Shown here one piece after another: positions 14,493-22,258 of a DNA stretch of 56,472 nucleotides. Within the stretch, counting starts at the first letter, position 1; the number at the start of each line of letters is the position of its first letter. The translations under genes were made by a program, and so were the position numbers. Below the pieces are notes generated by a model. That model did not search any database. It saw nothing but the letters and a program-made list of their open reading frames with translations, and was not told where the DNA came from. The stretch comes from CAWULT01 sp963923455 (GTDB lineage Bacteria; Acidobacteriota; Vicinamibacteria; Vicinamibacterales; UBA2999), in contig CAWULT010000016.1 in assembly GCA_963923455.1 (NCBI GenBank), positions 1 to 56,472 of the forward strand, given 5' to 3'.

Positions 14493-14724
14493 GCTCCACT
14501 CCGCTGGGGCCGATGACAACGGATTCGCTGACGACGCTCAAGACATTCCAAGGGCGTTGCCACGGCTTCAAAGGTCTTCGGCTCCCAGCTACCTGCACGT
14601 ACAAATGCTGAGCTTGGACGATTTGTCTAAGCTTCTCTTCGAGCGGGGCATTTCGACGTGACTGCCTGAGTGTCTCCTTCCCGTCCCGCAGGCGACGCAG
14701 CAGCTCCGGAGAGGCTTTAGCCAT
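14428..14724 (-). CDS. Small basic protein, putative partner of the nucleotidyltransferase
   Basis: A 98-residue basic protein (start MAKASPELLRRLRDGKETLR). The core LEEKLRQIVQAQHLYVQVAG, then PLKPWQRPWNV, resembles short proteins that sit beside nucleotidyltransferase-fold genes of the AbiEii type. In those pairs the small protein is the presumed partner of a toxin-antitoxin-like module. It starts three bases after the stop of the nucleotidyltransferase gene, so the two form an operon. The last 35 residues have no clear conservation and overlap the convergent DUF gene. The GC content is low like the rest of the island. Toxin or antitoxin role is inference. Confidence 0.5.
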   Translation of the reverse strand: MAKASPELLRRLRDGKETLRQSRRNAPLEEKLRQIVQAQHLYVQVAGSRRPLKPWQRPWNVLSVVSESVVIGPSGVEPTKAWVASTQSRWVRPMKQMF

Positions 14725-14727
14725 GCG

Positions 14728-15222
14728 CTACCACGATAACCCAAACCTCCGAATCAAAGCATCCAGGAGTTCGTGGTCCATCTGCACGGATTCGCGCAGC
14801 CTTGCAGCGCGTTCCTTCCGGCCGTGATTGTTGGCTGGCGGTTGCAGCCAGGTCGCTATCAGGTACTCGGGGCGGACCACACGTATCGGGGCGCCGCTGA
14901 AATCTAGGGTCGCAGCGCTTCTGACGGCCTCTTCGTGGAGCGCTGTAGGTGCAGGAACAATCTGCACGGGGACGTCACCAATCACGATATGTTCATGTCG
15001 GACTGCGAATTCCTTCTCTGCCGCCCACTGATAGAGTGGTTCGAGATCGATCAGTCCGCTCGAAGATGCGGCGAATAGGGCCAGCACGTCCAAATCGAAC
15101 GTCGGTATCGCCTCGTCCCAGAATGCCTGCGCAACCGCCCCGAAAACAGCGTAGTCCTCAATAATTCCTCGCTCTTTGAGGTCGTCGAGAGCGGCAATGA
15201 CATCGGAGAATTTCGGGAACAT
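14728..15222 (-). CDS. Nucleotidyltransferase-fold protein, AbiEii/DUF6036-like (possible TA component)
   Basis: A 164-residue cytoplasmic protein. Residues 24-46 (YAVFGAVAQAFW, then TFDLDVLAL) match the nucleotidyltransferase core: a Gly-Ala turn followed by the paired acidic residues Asp43 and Asp45 that bind metal. The usual serine of the GS motif is replaced by Ala-Val, as in several AbiEii-related proteins. Members of this superfamily modify tRNA or proteins in type IV and related toxin-antitoxin or phage-defence systems, and others are uncharacterised. The gene is followed after three bases by the small basic protein gene. Low GC and position in a small island suggest horizontal gain. 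Activity is unproven. Confidence 0.6.
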   Translation of the reverse strand: MFPKFSDVIAALDDLKERGIIEDYAVFGAVAQAFWDEAIPTFDLDVLALFAASSSGLIDLEPLYQWAAEKEFAVRHEHIVIGDVPVQIVPAPTALHEEAVRSAATLDFSGAPIRVVRPEYLIATWLQPPANNHGRKERAARLRESVQMDHELLDALIRRFGLSW

Positions 15223-15314
15223 CTGAGTGAACCTGCCTTGAGATTGTCCTCACGGCGACGCGCCTGGAGCTGCCGGCGGCATGCCGGGGTGTCGCCACGT
15301 CCGGGGCGCGCGAT

Positions 15315-15623
15315 TCAGATCTGCAGGTGCTGCCGCGCCAGGCGGGCGACGAGCGCGTCGAGCGACTCGCCGTCGAGCGCGAACGTGCCGGCCTCCTCGG
15401 ACCAGGACAGCTTGTAGCTGCGGAGCAGCGCCGACACCCAGATCTGCTGCACCGGGGCGTTCGGGCTGATCACGAACTTGGCCGGCGGCTCGTCGAACAC
15501 GACCTGCAGCACGCCGTTCCGCAGGTCCACCTCGAAGTCGGCCTCGTCGGCCAGTGGCAGCAGGTGCTGCTGCAGGTCGTCGAGCGCCTCGTCGGCCTTC
15601 AGCCGGAATTCCTGTTCGGTCAT
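15315..15623 (-). CDS. cyaY: Frataxin-like iron donor protein CyaY
   Basis: A 102-residue protein of frataxin length. The N-terminal acidic helix (MTEQEFRLKADEALDDLQQH) is followed by the frataxin beta sheet: EVDLRNGVLQVVFD, then KFVISPNAPVQQIWVSALL with the conserved Gln-x-IW core, then the YKLSW strand and a C-terminal helix. Frataxins bind iron and tune iron-sulfur cluster assembly in the cytoplasm. The ATG at 15623 overlaps the VWFA gene stop (ATGA at 15620-15623), so it is translationally coupled to an exported protein with no obvious link to iron-sulfur work. The longer open frame upstream is a shadow of that gene. Confidence 0.8.
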   Translation of the reverse strand: MTEQEFRLKADEALDDLQQHLLPLADEADFEVDLRNGVLQVVFDEPPAKFVISPNAPVQQIWVSALLRSYKLSWSEEAGTFALDGESLDALVARLARQHLQI

Positions 15624-16519
15624 CGTGCGTCCGAGAGCCGTTCGGCCGAGGCGACGTAGCTCCTGCGCGCCCGTGCCGTCATGCCGGTCTGCTTCATCCT
15701 GACGTCGAGCTTGTGTTCCTTGTTGTCGAGCGCCGCAGGCGAGAAGCCGAGCGTGTACAGCGCGTGCAGTTCCTGCGCCACGCGCGTGAAGGTGGGGGCG
15801 AGATCGGCCGTCTTCTTCAACTCGAAGTAGCCGCCGCCCGTCTCCTCGGCGATCTTCCGCAGGCCGCGGTCGGGCCGCGTCACCTGGCGCCGGACGCCGT
15901 TGAAGAACTCCGACTCGAGACCGATCGAGTAGACCATCACTTCCTTCTCGCGGGCGTGCTGCAGCACGTCGCCCAGGCCGCGCCGGCTCGCCGTGTCGTC
16001 GCCGTCGGTGAAGGCCAGCACCACCTTGCGGCCCTCGACCCCCTCGAGCAGCGAGATGCTCGCGTCGATGGCGTCCCACAGGCGGGTCGGGTTGCCGAAC
16101 TGCAGGTCGCTCATGGACGCGATCAGGTCGTCGCGGTCGTTGGTGAACGTGCCGCTGAACTGGATCTTGTCGCTGAAGGCGCCCACCTGGCCCTTGTCCG
16201 CCGGCAGCATCCGCAGCAGGAACTGCTCGGTGGCCGACTTCAGCAGGTCGAGGCTGGCCGTCATGCTGGCGCTGAAGTCGAGGATCACGACCACCGTGAA
16301 CGGCTGTGTTTCGTTCAGGAAGAAGGTGATCTCCTGCGGCTTGCCGTTGTCGAGGACGGTGAAGTCCTCCTTGTCGAGGCTGGGCACCAGCCGGCCCTGG
16401 GCGTCGGTGACCGTGGCCAGCACGGGCACGATGCGCGTGCTCGACCGGAAAACCGGCTCCTGGCCGTGGCCGACGAGCAGGGCGCAGGTGACCAGGATAG
16501 AGGTCAGGAGCAGGCGCAT
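15620..16519 (-). CDS. Exported VWFA-related acidobacterial-type protein
   Basis: A 299-residue protein with a signal peptide (MRLLLTSILVTCALLVGHGQ). It matches the VWFA-related family described mainly from Acidobacteria: an N-terminal strand block VTDAQGRLVPSLDKEDFTV, then the von Willebrand A domain with an intact MIDAS DFSAS at residues 81-85 and the later AFTDGDD acidic turn. The function of the family is unknown; a metal-dependent adhesion or assembly role in the periplasm is assumed from the fold. The ATG at 16519 lies seven bases behind a TAAGCT hexamer with no ribosome site. It diverges from the TonB receptor and overlaps cyaY at its 3' end. Confidence 0.85.
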   Translation of the reverse strand: MRLLLTSILVTCALLVGHGQEPVFRSSTRIVPVLATVTDAQGRLVPSLDKEDFTVLDNGKPQEITFFLNETQPFTVVVILDFSASMTASLDLLKSATEQFLLRMLPADKGQVGAFSDKIQFSGTFTNDRDDLIASMSDLQFGNPTRLWDAIDASISLLEGVEGRKVVLAFTDGDDTASRRGLGDVLQHAREKEVMVYSIGLESEFFNGVRRQVTRPDRGLRKIAEETGGGYFELKKTADLAPTFTRVAQELHALYTLGFSPAALDNKEHKLDVRMKQTGMTARARRSYVASAERLSDAR

Positions 16520-16526
16520 GATCCCG

Positions 16527-16532
16527 AGCTTA
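16527..16532 (-). promoter_or_regulatory. -10 element TAAGCT of the VWFA gene (leaderless layout)
   Basis: On the minus strand TAAGCT ends seven bases before the ATG at 16519. No purine-rich ribosome site fits in the gap, which predicts that transcription starts at or next to the start codon. Confidence 0.5.
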
Positions 16533-16612
16533 GCAACGCGTGTGCCGGGAGTAAACCTCTCCTCCCCCTCTTTGGGGGCCGCGCCCGCTGAGCCCCCGGG
16601 CCGGAACCACGC

Positions 16613-16618
16613 TAAGAT
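16613..16618 (+). promoter_or_regulatory. -10 element TAAGAT of the TonB receptor gene (leaderless layout)
   Basis: TAAGAT ends eight bases before the ATG at 16627. The sequence between is cTGCCCTC-like with no ribosome site. Upstream, a GGGGGC/GCCCCC inverted repeat lies between this promoter and the divergent VWFA gene and might be an operator. Confidence 0.5.
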
Positions 16619-16626
16619 CTGCCCTC

Positions 16627-18990
16627 ATGCGCACCATTCTCCTCGCGTTGTCCTTCTTGGTGGTGGCGGCGGCCGCCATGGCGCAGACGGTCGTGACGGG
16701 CGTCGTCCGGGACCCGTCGGGCGGCGTGGTGCCCGGCGCGTCGGTGACGGCCAAGGCCGAGTCGGCCGGGCCCCAGCAGACCGTGACCGGTCCCGACGGA
16801 CGATTCGTCGTGGCGGTGCCCGGCTCCGGGATGATCACCCTGACCGTGCGGTCGGCCGGGTTCGCCGAACGCCGCGAAACCCTCACCGGCGGCGAGTCCG
16901 ACGTCGACGTGATGCTGTCGCCGGCAGGCCTGCTCGAGACGGTGATGGTCACCCCCACGCGCACCGAGCAGCGGCTGGGCGACGTCCCGGCCAGCGTCAG
17001 CGTGCTGAGCAAGGAGGAGATTCGTCAGTCGCCGGCCGTCGTGGCCGACGACGTGCTGCGGCAGATCCCGACCTTCAGCCTGTTCCGCCGGTCGAGCAGC
17101 CTGACGGCACAGCCGACCACGCAGGGCGTCTCGCTGCGCGGCATCGGCCCGAGCGGGGTCAGCCGGACGCTGGTGCTGCTCGACGGCGTGCCGTTCAACG
17201 ACCCGTTCGGCGGGTGGGTGTACTGGACGCGGGTGCCGATGGCGAACGTGGAGCGCATCGAGATCGTCGAGGGCCCGAGCTCGAACCTCTACGGCAACTA
17301 CGCGATGGGCGGCGTGATCAACCTGATGTCCAGCCCCGCCTCGCGCCGCACGGCCGAGGCCAGCGTCCAGTACGGCAACCTGAACACGCCGAAGTTCGAC
17401 CTGGCGGGCAGCGACGTCTGGGGCAAGGTGTCGGTCTCGGCCCAGGGCAGCATGTTCGACACCGACGGGTTCAAGAACGTCGCGGCCACCGAGCGGGGCC
17501 CGGTGGACGTCAATGCCAACGTCACGTTCCGGCAGATCAGCGCCAAGATGGACTACGCGCCGACGAACCGCGTGCGCGCGTTCGCCCGCGTCGGCTACTT
17601 CTCCGAGGAGCGCAACAACGGCAAGGTCACTACGATCGACGCGATCACGACGCCCGAGGCCAACGACACGCAGTGGACGTCGGTCAACGGCGGCCTGCGG
17701 ACCGAGCTGCCGGACTCGAGCTCGCTGCAGGCCACCGTGTTCGGCGACTTCAACACCTTCCACGCGAACTTCCTGGCGGTGCCGAACCTCGTGACCCGCG
17801 CCATCGCGCGCGTGACGCTCGACCAGGTGGTGCCGACGGACCAGTTCGGCGCCAACGTCCAGTGGTCGCGCGCCCTCGGCTCGAAGAACTACTTCACGGC
17901 GGGCACCGACCTCCGCTGGGTCGACGGGGACAGCCAGGAAGCGGGCTTCGACGCCGTGGTGGGCCGCACGCAGAACATCGACCGCGCGTCGGGCGGCACC
18001 CAGCGCAGCACCGGGGTGTTCCTGCAGGACATCCTGACGCCGGTCCCGCAGGTGACGATCACGGCGGGCATCCGCTTCGACCAGTGGCGCAACTACGACG
18101 CCCACAACCTGGAATACAACGTGCCGACGGGTACGCCCACGACCAACCACAACCCGAACCTGCCGGCCCGCAGCGACTCGGTGGCCAGCCCGCGCGTGGC
18201 CGTGATGTACCGCATCACCGACCGCGTGAACGCCTGGGGCAGCGTGAGCCGCGGCTTCCGCGCGCCGACGCTGAACGAGCTGTACCGCCAGTTCCGCGTG
18301 GGCGCCATCCTGACGCAGGCCAACTCCAGCCTCGGTCCCGAGCGGCTCACCGGCGGCGAGTTCGGGGTCAACGTGCTGCCCACGAGCAACATGACCGTGC
18401 GCGGCACGTGGTTCGACAACCGCGTCGAGAACCCGGTGGCGAACGTGACGCTGACCGCCGCGGTGCGCCAGCGGCAGAACCTGGGCCGCACGCGCGTCCG
18501 CGGCTTCCAGACGGACCTCGACTACCGTCTCGGCACCGATTGGCGCGTGGGTGCGGGCTACGTGTTCAACGTGGCCAGGGTCACCGAGTACAACCCGACG
18601 CCGGCGCCGGCCGTGTCGCTGGTAGGCAAGTTCCTGCCGCAGGTGCCGAAGCACCGCGGCTCGGTGCAGCTGGTGTACGCCAACCGGAAGTACCTGACGG
18701 TGGCGCTCGACGTCGAGGCGATGGGCCGGCAGTTCGAGGACGACCAGAACCTGCTGGTCGTGCCGGCGGCGGCGCTGGCCGACGCGGGCTACGAGGCGTC
18801 GACCGCGCCGGGCCTGCCCGGGTACGCCGTCGTCAACCTGAGCCTGTCGCGCGCGCTCGGCTCGCGGGCCGAGGTGTTCCTGGGGGCGCAGAACCTGTTC
18901 AACCAGGAGTTCTTCGTCGGCCTGCTGCCCACCACCATCGGCCAGCCCCGTCTCGTCAACGGCGGCGTGCGCGTGCGCGTGGGCCGCTGA
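16627..18990 (+). CDS. TonB-dependent outer-membrane receptor with carboxypeptidase-regulatory N-domain
   Basis: A 787-residue outer-membrane protein. Signal peptide at residues 1-20, a carboxypeptidase-regulatory-like domain at about 22-95 (VVTGVVRDPSGGVVPGASV), a plug domain at about 105-235 (VSVLSKEEIRQSPA, RGIGPSGVSRTLVLLDGVP, VERIEIVEGPSSNLYGNYAMGG), then a 22-strand-type barrel ending in GGVRVRVGR. TonB box candidates are not clear. The family imports siderophores, cobalamin, glycans or metals; plug style is BtuB/FepA-like but the substrate is not evident. The C-terminal residue is Arg rather than the usual aromatic. The downstream exported protein of unknown function may be co-transcribed. 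Confidence 0.92.
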   Translation: MRTILLALSFLVVAAAAMAQTVVTGVVRDPSGGVVPGASVTAKAESAGPQQTVTGPDGRFVVAVPGSGMITLTVRSAGFAERRETLTGGESDVDVMLSPAGLLETVMVTPTRTEQRLGDVPASVSVLSKEEIRQSPAVVADDVLRQIPTFSLFRRSSSLTAQPTTQGVSLRGIGPSGVSRTLVLLDGVPFNDPFGGWVYWTRVPMANVERIEIVEGPSSNLYGNYAMGGVINLMSSPASRRTAEASVQYGNLNTPKFDLAGSDVWGKVSVSAQGSMFDTDGFKNVAATERGPVDVNANVTFRQISAKMDYAPTNRVRAFARVGYFSEERNNGKVTTIDAITTPEANDTQWTSVNGGLRTELPDSSSLQATVFGDFNTFHANFLAVPNLVTRAIARVTLDQVVPTDQFGANVQWSRALGSKNYFTAGTDLRWVDGDSQEAGFDAVVGRTQNIDRASGGTQRSTGVFLQDILTPVPQVTITAGIRFDQWRNYDAHNLEYNVPTGTPTTNHNPNLPARSDSVASPRVAVMYRITDRVNAWGSVSRGFRAPTLNELYRQFRVGAILTQANSSLGPERLTGGEFGVNVLPTSNMTVRGTWFDNRVENPVANVTLTAAVRQRQNLGRTRVRGFQTDLDYRLGTDWRVGAGYVFNVARVTEYNPTPAPAVSLVGKFLPQVPKHRGSVQLVYANRKYLTVALDVEAMGRQFEDDQNLLVVPAAALADAGYEASTAPGLPGYAVVNLSLSRALGSRAEVFLGAQNLFNQEFFVGLLPTTIGQPRLVNGGVRVRVGR

Positions 18991-19042
18991 TGACGACGGC
19001 CGGAGCCGGCGTTCGTCCCGGACCGCCGGCACGGCGGGTGGC

Positions 19043-19897
19043 ATGATGCGGCGCGTGGGCTTGGCGGCGGCGGCGCTGATCCTGGCGTGCGTGCCCGTCT
19101 CCCACGCGCAGGTCGACGTGCAGGCGCTCGTCGCGAAGGCGGGCGCCTACGTCGCGCGCTTCGAGCGTGAGTTCGGCTCGATGGTGGCCGAAGAGCGCTA
19201 CGAGCAGAGCGTGCGGCCCAACCTGGGCACCGCCGTCCGCTCCAACCGCAGCGTGGGGCCGATGCAGACGGTCCTCGTCTCCGACTTCCTGCTGGTGCAG
19301 GTGCCGGGCGAGGGCTGGATGCCGTTCCGCGACGTCTTCGAGAAGGACGGCCAGAAGATTCGCGACCGCGAGGAGCGGCTGGCCAAGCTGTTCCTGAACG
19401 GCGGCACCCGGTCCGCGTTCGAGCAGGCGAAGACGCTGATGGCCGAGGGCGCGCGCTACAACATCGGCAACATCGACCGGAACATCAACCTGCCCACGCT
19501 GCCGCTGGCCTTCCTGACCGATCTGCACCGCACGCGCTTCGACTTCAAGGTGGGCAAGCGCGACGCCGCCGAAGGCACCGTGCTCGAGTTCGACGAGAAG
19601 ACGCGCCCCACTTACATCAGCACCACCGGCGGGCGCGACCTGCCGGTGGAGGGCCGCTTCTGGGTGGACGAGGCCACGGGCACCATCCGCAAGAGCGAGC
19701 TGAACGCGCTCGACACGATGGTCGAGGCCCGCATCATCGTCACCTACCAGCTCGACGGCGGCACCGGCCTGTGGGTGCCGGCGAAGATGGAGGAGCGGTA
19801 CCGCCGCCCCCGCGACGCGTCGGAAGTGCACGGCGTAGCCACGTATTCCAGGTTCAGGCGCTTCTCGGTCAGCACCAGTGAGGAAGTGGCCCAGTAG
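19043..19897 (+). CDS. Exported protein of unknown function
   Basis: A 284-residue protein with a signal peptide (MMRRVGLAAAALILACVPVSHAQ). I do not recognise a named domain. The mature part is mixed alpha/beta with a long helical N-terminal half containing RFEREFGSMVAEERYEQS and a C-terminal half of alternating strands (GRFWVDEATGTIRKSEL, then VTYQLDGGTGLWVPAKMEERY) that recalls lipoprotein-carrier-type half-barrels (LolA/outer-membrane lipoprotein-sorting fold). Proteins of this kind are common in acidobacterial genomes and are probably periplasmic. It starts 52 bases after the TonB receptor gene and may serve the same envelope function. An Ala-Cys in the signal peptide core is not a convincing lipobox. 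Confidence 0.65.
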   Translation: MMRRVGLAAAALILACVPVSHAQVDVQALVAKAGAYVARFEREFGSMVAEERYEQSVRPNLGTAVRSNRSVGPMQTVLVSDFLLVQVPGEGWMPFRDVFEKDGQKIRDREERLAKLFLNGGTRSAFEQAKTLMAEGARYNIGNIDRNINLPTLPLAFLTDLHRTRFDFKVGKRDAAEGTVLEFDEKTRPTYISTTGGRDLPVEGRFWVDEATGTIRKSELNALDTMVEARIIVTYQLDGGTGLWVPAKMEERYRRPRDASEVHGVATYSRFRRFSVSTSEEVAQ

Positions 19898-19903
19898 AGG
19901 TCG

Positions 19904-19909
19904 TATGAT
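19904..19909 (+). promoter_or_regulatory. -10 element TATGAT of the DsbA-like lipoprotein gene
   Basis: TATGAT ends seven bases before the ATG at 19917. An earlier in-frame ATG (19905) lies inside this hexamer, which argues for 19917 as the true start and for a leaderless message. Confidence 0.5.
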
Positions 19910-19916
19910 CCGATCG

Positions 19917-20960
19917 ATGCGCACGACATTGCTGTTGACGCCGGTGGCGCTGCTGCTGGCCTGTTCCTCGACGCCGGCCCAGCAGGCAACCGGCCAGGGT
20001 CCGGGTGACGTGGCCGCCCGCGTCGGTACACGCTCGATCACCGTCCGCGAACTGGACGACAAGTGGAAGGCCGAGGACCCGGCGCAGCACGCCGAGGCAA
20101 CCCAGATGATCTACGACGGGCGGCGTGCGGCCCTCGACTCGATCGTCGCGGAGATGCTGCTCACCGAGGCCGGCAAGGCGAAGAACATGAGCGCCGACGC
20201 GTATCTCGAGGCCGAGATCGCCAGGCGCACCAAGCCCGTCACCGACGCCGAGGTGACCACGTTCTATCAGGCGAACATCAGCCAGATGCAGGGCCGCTCG
20301 CTCGAGGTGATGGCGCCAGCGATCAACCGGTACCTCACGGACCAGCAGCGGGCGACGGCGCGTGACGCTGTGCTCGCCGAGTTGCGGAAGGCCGGCCCCG
20401 CGGTGCGCATGTCGCTCGACGCGCCCCGCAGCACCGTGGAGATCGAGCCCACCGACCCGGCCCTCGGGAGCGCCTCGGCGCCGGTGACGATCGTCGAGTT
20501 CTCGGACTTCCAGTGCCCGTTCTGCCAGCGCGTGGCGCCCACGCTGAAGCAGCTCAAGACGTCCTACGGCGACAAGATCCGCATCGTGTGGAAGGACTTC
20601 CCGCTGACGCAGATCCATCCGCAGGCCTTCAAGGCGGGCGAGGCCGGGCACTGCGCCGCGGATCAGGGCAAGTTCTGGGAGTACCACGACGCGCTGTTCG
20701 CCAACCAGCAGGCGCTGCAGCCCGCGGACCTCAAGAAGCACGCGGCGACGGTGGGCCTCGACGCCGACAAGTTCGCGGCGTGCCTCGATTCGTCGAAGTA
20801 CGGCGAGCGCGTGCGCGACGGCGTGTCGCAGGGCGGCCGGCTGGGCGTCAACTCGACGCCGACCGTCTACGTCAACGGCCGGCGTCTCTCCGGCGCGCAG
20901 CCCTACGAGGTGTTCGCCGCCGTGATCGACGAGGAGCTGGCGCGGCCGGCGGCGCGCTAG
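19917..20960 (+). CDS. Lipoprotein with SurA_N-like segment fused to a DsbA-type thioredoxin domain
   Basis: A 347-residue predicted lipoprotein. The lipobox is LLLAC with the lipidated Cys16. Residues 30-165 form a helical chaperone-like segment resembling SurA/peptidyl-prolyl isomerase N-terminal regions (VAARVGTRSITVRELDDKW, then long helices). Residues 170-345 form a DsbA/thioredoxin-fold domain with the redox motif CPFC at 200-203 in EFSDFQCPFCQRVAP and the cis-Pro segment NSTPTVYVNG. Family members oxidise or isomerise disulfides in the periplasm. The fusion would bring a disulfide catalyst together with an unfolded-protein-binding arm on a membrane. Two further Cys at about 245 and 283 are present. 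It may use its own promoter inside the end of the preceding gene region. Confidence 0.82.
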   Translation: MRTTLLLTPVALLLACSSTPAQQATGQGPGDVAARVGTRSITVRELDDKWKAEDPAQHAEATQMIYDGRRAALDSIVAEMLLTEAGKAKNMSADAYLEAEIARRTKPVTDAEVTTFYQANISQMQGRSLEVMAPAINRYLTDQQRATARDAVLAELRKAGPAVRMSLDAPRSTVEIEPTDPALGSASAPVTIVEFSDFQCPFCQRVAPTLKQLKTSYGDKIRIVWKDFPLTQIHPQAFKAGEAGHCAADQGKFWEYHDALFANQQALQPADLKKHAATVGLDADKFAACLDSSKYGERVRDGVSQGGRLGVNSTPTVYVNGRRLSGAQPYEVFAAVIDEELARPAAR

Positions 20961-20986
20961 CCCGCGTCTTCCAGGCGACCGAGCCG

Positions 20987-21643
20987 ATGCAGCGGGTACC
21001 CGAGCCCGAGCTGATGGACGACGACCACCAGGCCGTCGCCTACGCGCGGGCCGACTTCTCCACGTCCGACCAGTGGTTCGTGGACCATCTGGCGGCCGAG
21101 TTCCCGGATCACTTGCGGCGCGTGGTGGACCTCGGGTGCGGTCCGGCCGGCGTGCTGTTGCGGCTGGCCTCGGCCGTGCCGGGCGCGCGCATCACCGGAG
21201 CCGACGGCTCCGAGCCGATGCTGCGCCTGGGGCGCCAGGCCGTGCAGGATGCCGGCCACGCGGGGCGCGTCGACCTGGTGCAGGGGCTGATTCCCGGCCT
21301 GCCGCTCGAAGCGCACGCCTTCGATGCGGTGATCTCGAAGGACCTGCTGCACCACCTGCACGACCCCTCCGTGCTCTGGGCCGAGGTGGCGCGGCTGGGC
21401 AGGCCCGGGGCGGCCGTCTACGTGATGGACCTGTTCCGCCCCGAGTCGATCGAGGCGGCCCGCGCGATGACCCACGCGGTCGTCTCGCGCGAAGACCCGG
21501 TGCTGCAGCAGGACTTCTTCAACTCGCTCATCGCCGCCTTCACCGTGGACGAAGTGCGGGCGCAGCTTCGCGACGCGAACCTGCCGCTGAGCGTGGCGCA
21601 GGTGAGCGCGCGCCATCTGGTGATCAAGGGCCTGCTGCCCTGA
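20987..21643 (+). CDS. Class I SAM-dependent methyltransferase
   Basis: A 218-residue cytoplasmic protein. The SAM-binding motif I is VVDLGCGPAG at residues 46-55, the acidic turn follows in TGADGSEPML, and the post-motif FDAVISKDLLHHLHDPS is typical of UbiE/type 11 methyltransferases. The acceptor is unknown. The ATG at 20987 is 26 bases after the stop of the DsbA-like gene, so co-transcription is likely. The yaeQ gene follows after 43 bases. A longer open frame upstream overlaps the DsbA-like gene and is a shadow. Confidence 0.82.
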   Translation: MQRVPEPELMDDDHQAVAYARADFSTSDQWFVDHLAAEFPDHLRRVVDLGCGPAGVLLRLASAVPGARITGADGSEPMLRLGRQAVQDAGHAGRVDLVQGLIPGLPLEAHAFDAVISKDLLHHLHDPSVLWAEVARLGRPGAAVYVMDLFRPESIEAARAMTHAVVSREDPVLQQDFFNSLIAAFTVDEVRAQLRDANLPLSVAQVSARHLVIKGLLP

Positions 21644-21686
21644 TGCCTCGCCGGCCGCGCCCGCTGCCGGCCCTGCACGAGCCCCA

Positions 21687-22229
21687 ATGGCGCAGACCGC
21701 GACCATCTACGTCCTGTCGATCGACCTCAACGAGATGGACCGCGGCGTCTACGAGCGGCTGGAGCTGCGCGTGGCGCGCCACCCGTCCGAAACGGCGGAG
21801 TTCATGCTCGTCCGCGTGCTCGCTTACTGCCTCGAGTACGAGGAAGGCATCGCGTTCGGCAACGACCTGTCGTCGGGCGACGAACCCGCCGTGCTCATCC
21901 GCGACATGACGGGACGGCTGACCGGCTGGTTCGAGGTGGGCATGCCCGATGCCAGCCGGATGCACCGCGGCAGCAAGGCCGCCGGGCGCGTCGGCCTCTA
22001 CACGCACCGCGACATCCGCCAGGTGCTCGGCCAGTTCGAGGGCGCGAAGATCCACAGGGCCGGCGAGATCCGCGTCCGTGCGTTCGAACGCCAGGCCGTC
22101 GAGACCATCGCGGCGCTCATCGACCGGCGCACCGGAATGAGCGTGTCGGTGACCGATGGCGACGTCTACGTGACGGTGGGTGATCAGGGCTTCGCGCTGC
22201 CGATGACCGAGCACCGGCTGGCGCCCTGA
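21687..22229 (+). CDS. yaeQ: YaeQ-family protein
   Basis: A 180-residue protein matching the YaeQ family end to end: N-terminal ATIYVLSIDLNEMDRGVYE, then LRVARHPSETAEFMLVRVLAYCL, then the DEPAVLIRD and GWFEVGMPDASRMHRGSKAA blocks, then the RAFERQAVETIAAL segment. The fold is related to PD-(D/E)XK nucleases: Asp (DEPA), Glu (WFEVG) and Lys (GSKAA) are in the expected order, but the family's biochemical role is unresolved; an early suggestion of an RfaH-suppressing role has not held up well. Cytoplasmic, normal family length, ATG start after CCCA. Confidence 0.9.
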   Translation: MAQTATIYVLSIDLNEMDRGVYERLELRVARHPSETAEFMLVRVLAYCLEYEEGIAFGNDLSSGDEPAVLIRDMTGRLTGWFEVGMPDASRMHRGSKAAGRVGLYTHRDIRQVLGQFEGAKIHRAGEIRVRAFERQAVETIAALIDRRTGMSVSVTDGDVYVTVGDQGFALPMTEHRLAP

Positions 22230-22242
22230 GTGCCAGCCGGCA

Positions 22243-22248
22243 TACCAT
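22243..22248 (+). promoter_or_regulatory. -10 element TACCAT of the HGSNAT-like gene
   Basis: TACCAT ends ten bases before the ATG at 22259, predicting a leader of about four bases. No ribosome site is seen. Confidence 0.4.
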
Positions 22249-22258
22249 CGTCGCGCCC

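Noticed and set aside
16612..19046. Two long open frames over the TonB receptor (16612-19044 minus, 15993-19046 plus)
   Set aside because: Both are His/Arg/Ala-rich shadows. The 16627 frame has signal peptide, plug and barrel.
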